This document shows, in pieces, positions 1 to 6,822 of a stretch of 15,941 nt of DNA; the stretch's first letter is position 1, and the number at the start of each line of letters is the position of its first letter. The notes under the pieces are model-generated. The model did no database searches. It was given only the letters and a program-made list of their open reading frames with translations, and was not told where the DNA came from. This DNA is from Mariprofundaceae bacterium (GTDB taxonomy: Bacteria > Pseudomonadota > Zetaproteobacteria > Mariprofundales > Mariprofundaceae), in assembly GCA_030950835.1 (NCBI GenBank), contig JAUZQU010000224.1:1-15941 (forward strand), read 5' to 3'. The position numbers and the translations under genes were made by a program.

Positions 1-1141
1 ATCAGGCGTGATTGTCAGTCCTGATGGGTACATGATCACGAATAATCATGTTGTCGAACATGCCGATCAAATACGGGTGCTACTTTCCGACAAACGAAAA
101 TTTGAGGGGGAAGTGGTCGGCACCGACCCCAAAACCGACCTGGCCTTGATCAAAATTGATGCGGATGATTTGCCTGCCATTCGGTGGGGAGATTCCAGTC
201 AATTGAAAGTGGGGGAATTGGTTATGGCGATCGGCACTCCGTTTGGATTGAACCAAACGGTGACGATGGGAATTATTAGTGCCGTGGGGCGCGCGAACGT
301 CGGCATCGTGGATTATGAGGATTTCATTCAAACCGATGCCGCGATTAACCCTGGTAATTCGGGCGGACCTTTGTTTAACGTTCGAGGCGAGGTAATTGGT
401 ATCAATACGGCGATTATATCGCAAAGTGGTGGTAATAATGGCATTGGTTTTGCCATTCCTATCAATTTGGCGAAGTCGGTATTTAAAGATTTGCGCGAAA
501 ATGGGCATGTTAGACGGGCAAGGCTTGGGGTACGCATCCAAGATATTGATAAGGCAACCATGCAAGCTTTGGGTCTGAAATCGCGTGCTGGGGCTTTGGT
601 GCCGCAGGTTGAAGCGGGCTCAGCAGCAGATAAAGCAGGCATTCAGGCTGGTGATGTGATTGTGGCAATTGATGGGGAAATGATTCGTAAGTCCCATGAT
701 TTACCGATTAAAATAGCACGTCATGCACCTGGAGATAAGGTTGAAGTTGAGGTGATTCGTGATGCTCAACGGCAAACGATTACGGTGATTGTAGAAGCGA
801 TGCCTGATGATATGGCAAGCCAAAGCAACAAGGGTAAAAAGAAATCTTTAGCCCAACATGGTATGACGGTTGAACCTTTGAGCAAAAGCTTGGCAGAAAA
901 GTTGCGGACACGCAGTGCTTATGGTGTGGTGGTCAAACAAGTGCGCCGTGGTTCAGCAGCAGCAGGCGCAGGCATCCAGCGTGGTGACGTGGTGGTGCGT
1001 ATTGATGGTTTTGAGATTAAAAATATCCGTGCATTTGAAAAACATGCAGCTAATTTGAGCCAAGGTCATGCTTTGCGTGTATTGTTAGACAGGCAGGGGA
1101 ATCAGGTGTTTACCATTATTTTGCCAGCTAAGGATAAATAA
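1..1141 (+). CDS. HtrA/DegP-type periplasmic serine protease, 5'-truncated by window edge
   Basis: This is a trypsin-like serine protease with two PDZ domains (Do/DegP/DegQ group), expected in the periplasm to degrade or refold misfolded envelope proteins. Reading is open from base 2 (codons for Ser-Gly, then GTG at 8), so the true start and signal peptide lie upstream of the window. Numbering from the codon at 8, the catalytic triad is His14 (TNNHVV), Asp44 (KTDLAL) and Ser118 (GNSGGP). PDZ1 covers roughly residues 172-265 and PDZ2 roughly 285-375, joined by a Lys/Ser-rich linker near 272-280. Two PDZ domains exclude the single-PDZ DegS type; DegP and DegQ cannot be separated without the N-terminal LA loop. 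The stop TAA shares its last base with the next ATG (TAATG), which suggests translational coupling to the glutaredoxin-like gene. Confidence 0.95.
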   Translation, partial: SGVIVSPDGYMITNNHVVEHADQIRVLLSDKRKFEGEVVGTDPKTDLALIKIDADDLPAIRWGDSSQLKVGELVMAIGTPFGLNQTVTMGIISAVGRANVGIVDYEDFIQTDAAINPGNSGGPLFNVRGEVIGINTAIISQSGGNNGIGFAIPINLAKSVFKDLRENGHVRRARLGVRIQDIDKATMQALGLKSRAGALVPQVEAGSAADKAGIQAGDVIVAIDGEMIRKSHDLPIKIARHAPGDKVEVEVIRDAQRQTITVIVEAMPDDMASQSNKGKKKSLAQHGMTVEPLSKSLAEKLRTRSAYGVVVKQVRRGSAAAGAGIQRGDVVVRIDGFEIKNIRAFEKHAANLSQGHALRVLLDRQGNQVFTIILPAKDK

Positions 1142-1386
1142 TGGCGTTGCCACGGTTACAAATGATGACCCGAAAAAACTGTAGCTTGTGTGATGATGCT
1201 TATATCGCCGCAGATTTGGCACAGCGACAGGGTTTGTGCCGTTTTGAAGTGGTGGATGTGGATAGCGATGCGGATTTGTTGGCAAAATATGGCAATGATG
1301 TGCCTGTGTTGCTGATTGACGGGGTGGAGTGTATGCGTCACTTTGTGGAATATCCAAAATTGGTGCAAGCGTTACAAGGAGCGTAG
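1141..1386 (+). CDS. Small glutaredoxin-like protein (DUF836-type)
   Basis: This 81-residue protein has a thioredoxin-fold outline. An N-terminal beta strand leads into a C-x-x-C motif (Cys14-Ser-Leu-Cys17, followed by Asp-Asp), and a cis-proline region VPVLL (Pro55) is followed by a C-terminal helix. The CSLCD pattern and the length match the 'glutaredoxin family protein' (DUF836) group of small cytoplasmic thiol-disulfide proteins, whose substrates are mostly unknown. There is no signal peptide. It overlaps the upstream protease stop by one base and precedes a periplasmic thioredoxin-like gene, so two redox proteins sit on opposite sides of the membrane in one transcript. The family call is firm; the biological partner is not known from the sequence. 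Confidence 0.88.
   Translation: MALPRLQMMTRKNCSLCDDAYIAADLAQRQGLCRFEVVDVDSDADLLAKYGNDVPVLLIDGVECMRHFVEYPKLVQALQGA
1376..1381 (+). promoter_or_regulatory. Ribosome binding site AAGGAG for the TlpA-like gene
   Basis: AAGGAG lies nine bases before the ATG at 1391. It decides that start over an in-frame upstream codon at 1316, which would add 25 residues ahead of the signal anchor and overlap the preceding gene. Confidence 0.75.
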
Positions 1387-1390
1387 TGAT

Positions 1391-1927
1391 ATGAACAAAC
1401 GAGCGATAGGTGCGGCAGCTTTAATAGCTGGAATTGTAGGGGTGATTTTTAGTTTTGCGCCTGAACCTGTAGCGCCGATGAAGTTAAATGCACCAGCCAA
1501 GACTTTTACCTTGCCTGATTTAACAGGCAAGATGCAGGGTCTGCCGCAAGGTGAAGTGGTGATTTTGAATTTCTGGGCAACATGGTGTCCGCCTTGTCGA
1601 AAAGAAATCCCTTCTATGGTTGCGTTGGATACTTTGCTTGGCGAAAAAGGCTTGCAGATTGTGGCAGTAGCCGAAGATAAAACCAAGGGTGTGGTGGTTG
1701 ATTTTGTGCGTGAGCAGAAGATGCAGTTTATGGTGTTGTATGAGGCTGATGCAGCGGTAGCACGTCAATACAGTGTGTTTCGTTATCCTGAAACCTTCAT
1801 CATTGATAAAAACGGCGTGTTAAGGCAACATTTAAAGGGTGCTGTGGACTGGATGGAGCCTGAATTTATTGCCTATATTGAACAACTATTGGCTGAACCT
1901 GTAGAACCTATCGCACGCCAAGAGTGA
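1391..1927 (+). CDS. Membrane-anchored TlpA/ResA-like thiol-disulfide oxidoreductase
   Basis: A 178-residue thioredoxin-fold protein of the TlpA/ResA/DsbE type, acting on the periplasmic face, probably as a disulfide reductant in cytochrome c maturation or similar folding. Residues 4-22 (MNKR then a hydrophobic stretch) form an uncleaved signal anchor or signal peptide. The redox motif WCPPC is at 65-69 within FWATWCPPC, and the cis-proline is Pro133 in RYPETF. A charged segment near 96-110 fits the insertion typical of the TlpA family. The start is chosen for the strong AAGGAG at 1376 and because it begins exactly at the basic-hydrophobic leader. The gene overlaps the ligA GTG start by four bases (GTGA). 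No ccm genes are nearby, so the exact partner is open. Confidence 0.92.
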   Translation: MNKRAIGAAALIAGIVGVIFSFAPEPVAPMKLNAPAKTFTLPDLTGKMQGLPQGEVVILNFWATWCPPCRKEIPSMVALDTLLGEKGLQIVAVAEDKTKGVVVDFVREQKMQFMVLYEADAAVARQYSVFRYPETFIIDKNGVLRQHLKGAVDWMEPEFIAYIEQLLAEPVEPIARQE

Positions 1928-3954
1928 CTGACTCTGCACATGCTTTGCAGCGTATACATCAGCTTAGGGGCATTTTAAAAGGGCATAATTATCGTTATTA
2001 TGTCTTGAATGCCCCTGCAATTAGTGATGCAGCATACGATGTTTTGCTGCGCGAACTTGAACAATTAGAGCAAGAGAATGCTCAGCCAATCCCTGTAGAT
2101 TCACCCACGCAAACGGTGGGTTTTAACCCCAATCCAGCGTTTGCCAGCAAAACCCATGCCCTACCTATGTTATCCTTGGCGAATGCATTTTCGGATGCTG
2201 AAATCACTGATTTTATGCGGCGTAATCAACAAGGTTTGCTGGAAAACGAAACAATCACCTATATTGCAGAACCCAAAGTCGATGGTTTGGCGATTAATAT
2301 GTATTATGCTTTTGGGCAGTTGGTATACGCGGCAACACGTGGTGATGGAGTAATAGGTGAGGATGTAACCGACAATATCCGCTCGGTATCGGGTATTCCG
2401 TGGTCGTTGGCAGCGGATGGAGTGGATATACCTGAACATATCGAAATCCGTGGTGAAGTGTATATGCCCAAGGCTTCATTTGCAGCTTTGAACAAACGAC
2501 AGCAAGCTGCAGATTTAAAACCTTTTGCCAACCCTAGAAATGCGGCAGCAGGTTCTTTGCGTCAGTTGGATGCTAGCGTGACAGCGGGGCGTGGTTTAGC
2601 CTTTTTTGCTTACGCTACAGGTTTAGCGGGTGACGTATTTGCCCAAAGCCAACATCAGATGTTGGCGCAGTTGGCAGCTTTGGGTTTTGCCACACAAGAG
2701 ACTGGATTATTGCAGAGTGAAGATGCGATATTGCAATATTATCAAACATGGCAAGCCAAACGCCCAAGCTTGGATTATGAGATTGATGGCATGGTGTTTA
2801 AGGTGGATGACTTCCAACAACAGCAACAATTGGGTGCAGTAGCACGTTCACCACGTTGGGCGATGGCGTATAAATTCCCTGCCGAAGAAGTGGAAACGGT
2901 GGTCGAAGCGATTACTTGGCAAGTCGGGCGTACAGGTGTGCTGACACCTGTAGCCAATATGTTACCTGTCTTGGTGGCTGGAGTGATGGTATCGCGGGCA
3001 ACGCTGCATAATATACAAGAATTGGCACGCAAAGATGTGCGTATTGGGGATAGGGTGGTGATTCGCCGTGCAGGTGATGTGATTCCTGAAGTGGTGCGTA
3101 CCTTATCTTTACAAGCAGCTCATCGCGCCCCAGCCACACCTGTACCTAAGCTTTGTCCAGTGTGTGCATCGGCTGTTGCCCAAGCAGAAGGTGAGGCGGC
3201 GCTGCGTTGTTTGGGTGGTCTAGCTTGTTCGGCGCAGCTGACTGAAAGGGTGAAACACTTTGTTTCGCGTGATGCTTTTGATATTGAGGGTTTTGGTGCC
3301 AAACTGGCAGAGAAGCTGGTGGAAAAAGGTCAAATCAAACGGCTTTCGGATGTATTTAAGCTTGATTTTGCGATTATAAATACTTGGGAAGGTATGGGCG
3401 AGAAGAAAATCGCCAATTTAAAGCAACATATTCAAGATAAACGGAAAATTAGCTTGGCACGTTTTATATATGCCTTGGGTATCCGTCATGTGGGGCAGAC
3501 TACAGCACGTCAACTGGCACAGCATTTTGGGGATTTAGCAGCTTTGCAGCAAGCGAATGTAGAAGAATTGTTGGGCATTCATGATGTGGGCGAGGAAGTG
3601 AGCCAGTCGTTGCTGGACTTTTTCACCCAAGCTTACAACCAAGATGAATTGGTTGCATTGTTGGCACTTGGTATTGAAGTATTGCCTGATGATACCCCTG
3701 AACCCAGTGGCAACCACCCTTTAGTCGGCAAAACAGTGGTATTAACGGGTAGTTTTGCACGCATGAAACGCAGCGCAGCCAAAACACAATTACAACAATT
3801 GGGTGTCAAAGTCGCTAGTGCAGTTTCGCAGAGTACGGATGTGTTGATTGCAGGTGAAAAAGCAGGGTCTAAACGTAAAAAAGCGTTGGATTTAGGCATA
3901 GACATTGTTGATGAAGCTCAGCTTTTGCTTTGGTTACAAAGTGATGTGGCTTAG
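1924..3954 (+). CDS. ligA: NAD-dependent DNA ligase LigA
   Basis: A 676-residue bacterial DNA ligase that seals nicks in replication and repair using NAD+ as adenylate donor. It is full length (the E. coli enzyme is 671 residues). The order is the Ia domain with the NYRYYVL NMN-binding segment (22-28), the adenylation domain with the nucleophile Lys118 in EPKVDG, and an OB fold. These are followed by a four-cysteine zinc finger (Cys411, 414, 429, 435), helix-hairpin-helix repeats (about 450-580) and a C-terminal BRCT domain (about 598-672, VGKTVVLTG). The start is GTG, overlapping the tlpA-like stop by four bases; only a weak AAGAG precedes it, so translation is probably coupled. The stop TAG is followed one codon later by an in-frame TGA (3958-3960), a tandem stop. 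Confidence 0.98.
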   Translation: MTDSAHALQRIHQLRGILKGHNYRYYVLNAPAISDAAYDVLLRELEQLEQENAQPIPVDSPTQTVGFNPNPAFASKTHALPMLSLANAFSDAEITDFMRRNQQGLLENETITYIAEPKVDGLAINMYYAFGQLVYAATRGDGVIGEDVTDNIRSVSGIPWSLAADGVDIPEHIEIRGEVYMPKASFAALNKRQQAADLKPFANPRNAAAGSLRQLDASVTAGRGLAFFAYATGLAGDVFAQSQHQMLAQLAALGFATQETGLLQSEDAILQYYQTWQAKRPSLDYEIDGMVFKVDDFQQQQQLGAVARSPRWAMAYKFPAEEVETVVEAITWQVGRTGVLTPVANMLPVLVAGVMVSRATLHNIQELARKDVRIGDRVVIRRAGDVIPEVVRTLSLQAAHRAPATPVPKLCPVCASAVAQAEGEAALRCLGGLACSAQLTERVKHFVSRDAFDIEGFGAKLAEKLVEKGQIKRLSDVFKLDFAIINTWEGMGEKKIANLKQHIQDKRKISLARFIYALGIRHVGQTTARQLAQHFGDLAALQQANVEELLGIHDVGEEVSQSLLDFFTQAYNQDELVALLALGIEVLPDDTPEPSGNHPLVGKTVVLTGSFARMKRSAAKTQLQQLGVKVASAVSQSTDVLIAGEKAGSKRKKALDLGIDIVDEAQLLLWLQSDVA

Positions 3955-4084
3955 TTTTGATGTGCCTACCCAATGCCGCTTCATCCAGATTTCTGTAAGC
4001 TAGGTTTATGCAAGCCATATCTATGTAAACATACGGCTAAAAAATAGTGTTCATTTTCATGGATAAATACCTAGTCTTGCAAGC
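3955..4084. other. Intergenic region with nested inverted repeat upstream of cobQ
   Basis: 130 bases without a convincing open frame. The region holds nested inverted repeats. The outer arms are CTAGGTTTAT (4000-4009) and ATAAATACCTAG (4063-4074), which match apart from a two-base insertion and can be extended by AAG (3997-3999) and CTT (4076-4078). A middle pair is AGCC (4013-4016) and GGCT (4035-4038). A perfect inner hairpin is TATGT (4022-4026) and ACATA (4029-4033) with an AA loop. The A-run follows the hairpin on the plus strand, so this is not an ordinary rho-independent terminator in either direction. It could be a leader RNA fold or a protein-binding site. There is no clear -10/-35 pair, no Shine-Dalgarno before the cobQ ATG, and no cobalamin-riboswitch signature. 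Confidence 0.4.
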
Positions 4085-5539
4085 ATGAAAAACAATGCAC
4101 TGATGATTCAAGGCACGGCCTCTGGCGTTGGGAAATCCGTGGTGGTGGCTGGTCTTTGTCGCTTATTGGCGCGAAATGGGGTGAAGGTTGCCCCCTTTAA
4201 ACCGCAAAACATGAGCAACAATGCAGCTGTGACCGTGGATGGGGGAGAGATTGGCAGGGCGCAAGCTTTGCAGGCGTTGGCATGTGGTATTGAACCGACT
4301 GTACACATGAATCCTGTATTGATTAAACCCGAAAACAACCAACAAGCGCAACTGATTGTGCGCGGCAAGGTGAGAGGGCGCTTAGATGCCAAGCGCTTTC
4401 GCCAAGATAGGTTGGTCTTGCTGGATACGGTGTTGGATTCATTTTATCACTTACAACAAAACTACGATTTCATCATGATTGAGGGTGCGGGTTGCCCTGC
4501 TGAACCCAATTTAAGGCAAGGTGACATTGCCAACATGGGTTTTGCGGAAGCTGCCGATGTGCCCGTGTGGTTATTGGGTGATATTGATTGTGGCGGGGTG
4601 TTTGCGGCGTTAAAAGGTTGCCTTGATATTATTTCTGAGCAAGAAAGGGCGCGGATTCAAGCCTTGATGATCAACCGTTTTCGCGGCAATTTAAGCTTGC
4701 TGGATGAGGCGATTGTATGGCTGGAAAAGATGAGTGGTAAACCCTTGTTAGGGGTGATTCCTATGTTGGACTTGGACCTTCCCGAAGAAGATGCACCCTT
4801 CAAACATCAGCAAGACAACAGTGCAGCATTGTTTCGTGTTCAGGTGTTGGCATATCCACGTATGTCGAACCATGATGACATTGATCCTTTGGCAGCAGAT
4901 GCGAATATTCAAGTGCATTTTGTTCGACATGTAAAAGATTGGCAGGCTTGTGATTTACTGATTCTTCCAGGCTCTAAACATGTGTCCTCGGATTTGGCGT
5001 GGTTGCGAGAGCAAGGTTTCTTGCCATTATTGCAGCAACATTTGCGTTATGCTGGGCAGGTGTTGGGTATATGTGGTGGTTTGCAGATGTTGGGGCAGCA
5101 GATTGATGCTGGGCAGGATGGTGAGGCTAACATTGAGGGGGAGTCGTGTGTTGGTTTAGGTTATTTAGAGTTGTCTACGCAGATGCAAGCAGATAAAACA
5201 TTACGCCGCATTGATCAATTAGCGCATTACCCCATCACAACGCGGGTGACAGGTTATGAAATTCATCATGGGGAATCGGGTTTGGACGAAAATTTATTTC
5301 CTTTTGCCGCTGTATCTACGGATCACCAAGTATGGGGGACGTATATACACGGTTTGTTTGAGCAGGGGGAGTTTCGTCAAGCATGGTTACAACAGCTTGG
5401 TTTTAAGCAAGCTAGTGCACATGATCAACAACAACGCACGCTTGATTCTTTAGATCAGCTTGCCGATCAGCTGGAGCAGCGTATTCAACCTCAATTTTTA
5501 CAACCCTTGCTGGCATTTGCCACGAAGAAGGTGGTTTAA
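4085..5539 (+). CDS. cobQ: Cobyric acid synthase CobQ (CbiP)
   Basis: A 484-residue glutamine-dependent amidotransferase that amidates four side-chain carboxylates of adenosylcobyrinic acid a,c-diamide to make adenosylcobyric acid, in the cytoplasm. The N-terminal dethiobiotin-synthetase-like ATPase domain carries a P-loop variant GTASGVGKS (10-18) and the CobQ-typical FKPQNMSNNAAVT (38-50). The C-terminal class I glutaminase-like domain has its nucleophile Cys330 in GICGGLQMLG and His422 in GTYIHGLF. Length is normal. The ATG at 4085 gives the family-typical short leader before LMIQGT, although no Shine-Dalgarno is visible. No other cobalamin gene lies in the window, so the organism either has a scattered B12 pathway or uses CobQ in salvage. 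anmK follows after one base. Confidence 0.96.
   Translation: MKNNALMIQGTASGVGKSVVVAGLCRLLARNGVKVAPFKPQNMSNNAAVTVDGGEIGRAQALQALACGIEPTVHMNPVLIKPENNQQAQLIVRGKVRGRLDAKRFRQDRLVLLDTVLDSFYHLQQNYDFIMIEGAGCPAEPNLRQGDIANMGFAEAADVPVWLLGDIDCGGVFAALKGCLDIISEQERARIQALMINRFRGNLSLLDEAIVWLEKMSGKPLLGVIPMLDLDLPEEDAPFKHQQDNSAALFRVQVLAYPRMSNHDDIDPLAADANIQVHFVRHVKDWQACDLLILPGSKHVSSDLAWLREQGFLPLLQQHLRYAGQVLGICGGLQMLGQQIDAGQDGEANIEGESCVGLGYLELSTQMQADKTLRRIDQLAHYPITTRVTGYEIHHGESGLDENLFPFAAVSTDHQVWGTYIHGLFEQGEFRQAWLQQLGFKQASAHDQQQRTLDSLDQLADQLEQRIQPQFLQPLLAFATKKVV
5528..5534 (+). promoter_or_regulatory. Ribosome binding site AAGGTGG for anmK
   Basis: AAGGTGG inside the last codons of cobQ, six bases before the ATG at 5541. 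It supports that start over a codon at 5460 that would overlap cobQ by 80 bases. Confidence 0.6.
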
Positions 5540-5540
5540 G

Positions 5541-6704
5541 ATGTTAAAACAAGCTAGCTATTATATTGGTTTGATGTCGGGCACATCGTTGGATGGCATT
5601 GATGCGGCATTGGTCGAAATCGATGAGGAACGGGTGCGTTTGCTTGATTTCCAGACATTTGAGCTGCAAGACAAACTTAAAGAGCCGATTTTACGCCTTC
5701 AAGCACCAGGATTGGATGAAATTGATGCTTTGGGCATGTTGGACAGGGCGTTGGGTTGGGCATTTGCCGATGCGGCTTTGCAGTTGATGCAACAGCATCA
5801 TATCAACATCGAACAAGTGATAGCCATTGCTTCACATGGGCAAACCATACGTCACCGACCTTTGGGTATGCACAATTCAGATCCCTTTACCTTACAAATT
5901 GGTTGTGCAGCAACGATTGCGCAACGTACAGGCATTACTACGGTCTCTGATTTTCGTAGCCGCGACATGGCTGCAGGCGGGCAAGGTGCGCCACTTGTGC
6001 CATTTGTGCATCAACGTTTATTTGCTCAAACCGATAAAAATGTGGCGGTGGTAAACATCGGTGGCATTGCTAACCTGACGTATTTAGGTGCAGATGGGCT
6101 AGTCCAAGGTTTTGATACAGGGCCTGGTAATATGTTGATGGATGCCTTGATGCAAAGCATGACGGATGCACGTTTTGCCTATGATCACAACGGAGAACTT
6201 GCCGCTACAGGGCAGGTGAATGCAGCATTGTTGGCGGAATTATTTAACAATAACTTCTTTGCGCAACAGCCACCACGCTCCACAGGTCGCGAGGACTTTG
6301 GAGAGGATGTATTGCATCAAATCATGGCGAAAGACATCTGTGATGCGGATAAAATGGCGACAGCCAACGCCTTGACTGCCCAAAGTATTTTGCAAAGTTG
6401 TGATTTTTTGCCAGAACAACCAGATGTATGGCTCATTTGTGGTGGCGGGGCGCATAATCAGCAGTTATTACAACATTTAAGCGGTGCGCTTGCCCCTGTA
6501 GTGGTACAAACCACAGATGAAGTAGGTTTGGCAGCAGATGCTGTAGAGGCAGTGGCTTTTGCGGTGTTAGCAGCACATACTTTGCAAGGTAAAACCAATA
6601 CGTTGGCGAGTGTGACGGGGGCAGTGGAAGATGTATGTGGTGGTCAGATTACGCCGGGAAAAAATTGGCAACAGGTATTAAAGATGCTGCATGGGCAGGG
6701 ATAA
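5541..6704 (+). CDS. anmK: Anhydro-N-acetylmuramic acid kinase AnmK
   Basis: A 387-residue sugar kinase of the ASKHA fold. AnmK opens the 1,6-anhydro ring of anhydro-N-acetylmuramic acid and phosphorylates it to MurNAc-6-phosphate during peptidoglycan recycling in the cytoplasm. The signature GLMSGTSLDGID is at residues 10-21, SHGQT at 98-102, and RDMAAGGQGAPLVP at 141-154, containing the probable catalytic Asp142. The ATP-site motifs are NIGGIAN (172-178) and FDTGPGN (191-197), with a late CGGGAHN. The length is slightly above the 369 residues of E. coli AnmK. The start is the ATG one base after the cobQ stop, where the conserved N-terminus begins. Partner genes for recycling (murQ, ampD, nagZ) are not in the window. 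Confidence 0.96.
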   Translation: MLKQASYYIGLMSGTSLDGIDAALVEIDEERVRLLDFQTFELQDKLKEPILRLQAPGLDEIDALGMLDRALGWAFADAALQLMQQHHINIEQVIAIASHGQTIRHRPLGMHNSDPFTLQIGCAATIAQRTGITTVSDFRSRDMAAGGQGAPLVPFVHQRLFAQTDKNVAVVNIGGIANLTYLGADGLVQGFDTGPGNMLMDALMQSMTDARFAYDHNGELAATGQVNAALLAELFNNNFFAQQPPRSTGREDFGEDVLHQIMAKDICDADKMATANALTAQSILQSCDFLPEQPDVWLICGGGAHNQQLLQHLSGALAPVVVQTTDEVGLAADAVEAVAFAVLAAHTLQGKTNTLASVTGAVEDVCGGQITPGKNWQQVLKMLHGQG

Positions 6705-6822
6705 TGGGGTTTGTTGGCAGTTGATTTGCTGTAGTTGGTATTGAAGTAACGTGGATTGAAGTAACGAGATTGCAGCAATAAATCGGTACTTTTCCTGCAA
6801 TGACCCCAAAAGGATGGAAAAT
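6705..6822. repeat. Intergenic region with 12-bp direct repeat and nested inverted repeats
   Basis: The gap between anmK and the PHP gene carries a perfect 12-base direct repeat, ATTGAAGTAACG, at 6740-6751 and 6755-6766 (15-base period). It also has a perfect 7-base inverted pair, ATTGCAG (6769-6775) and CTGCAAT (6795-6801). An outer pair is TGGGGT (6705-6710) and ACCCCA (6803-6808). The repeats contain TTGAAG, which could serve as a -35 element with an AATAAA-like -10 near 6777-6782 (15-base spacing), but the match is weak. A regulator-binding tandem site or a structured leader is possible. No T-run terminator is visible after anmK. Confidence 0.45.
6808..6814 (+). promoter_or_regulatory. 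Ribosome binding site AAAAGGA for the PHP gene
   Basis: AAAAGGA ends eight bases before the ATG at 6823 and 11 before the next ATG at 6826. An ATG at 6814 overlaps the site itself, so it is unlikely to be used. This sets the start at 6823 (or 6826). Confidence 0.65.

Noticed and set aside
80..565. Long open frame antisense to the protease gene
   Set aside because: It lies opposite a clearly conserved protease domain, its translation shows no recognisable motif, and long antisense frames are common opposite such codon usage.
611..1010. Similar DNA segments in the protease gene (near 611-665 and 944-1010)
   Set aside because: They correspond to the same position of the two PDZ domains (GSAAxxAGIQxGDV) and reflect domain duplication, not a mobile or regulatory repeat.
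8..1141. GTG at base 8 as the start of the protease gene
   Set aside because: The preceding codons (Ser-Gly) continue the HtrA-family sequence, and the signal peptide and N-terminal part are missing, so the gene begins before the window.
4013..4044. Rho-independent terminator after ligA
   Set aside because: The hairpin is followed by A residues on the plus strand, and the stem is AT-rich; there is no T-run in the correct position for either strand.
3955..4084. Cobalamin riboswitch upstream of cobQ
   Set aside because: The gap is only 130 bases and the conserved B12-box-like core was not found; the inverted repeats do not match that architecture.
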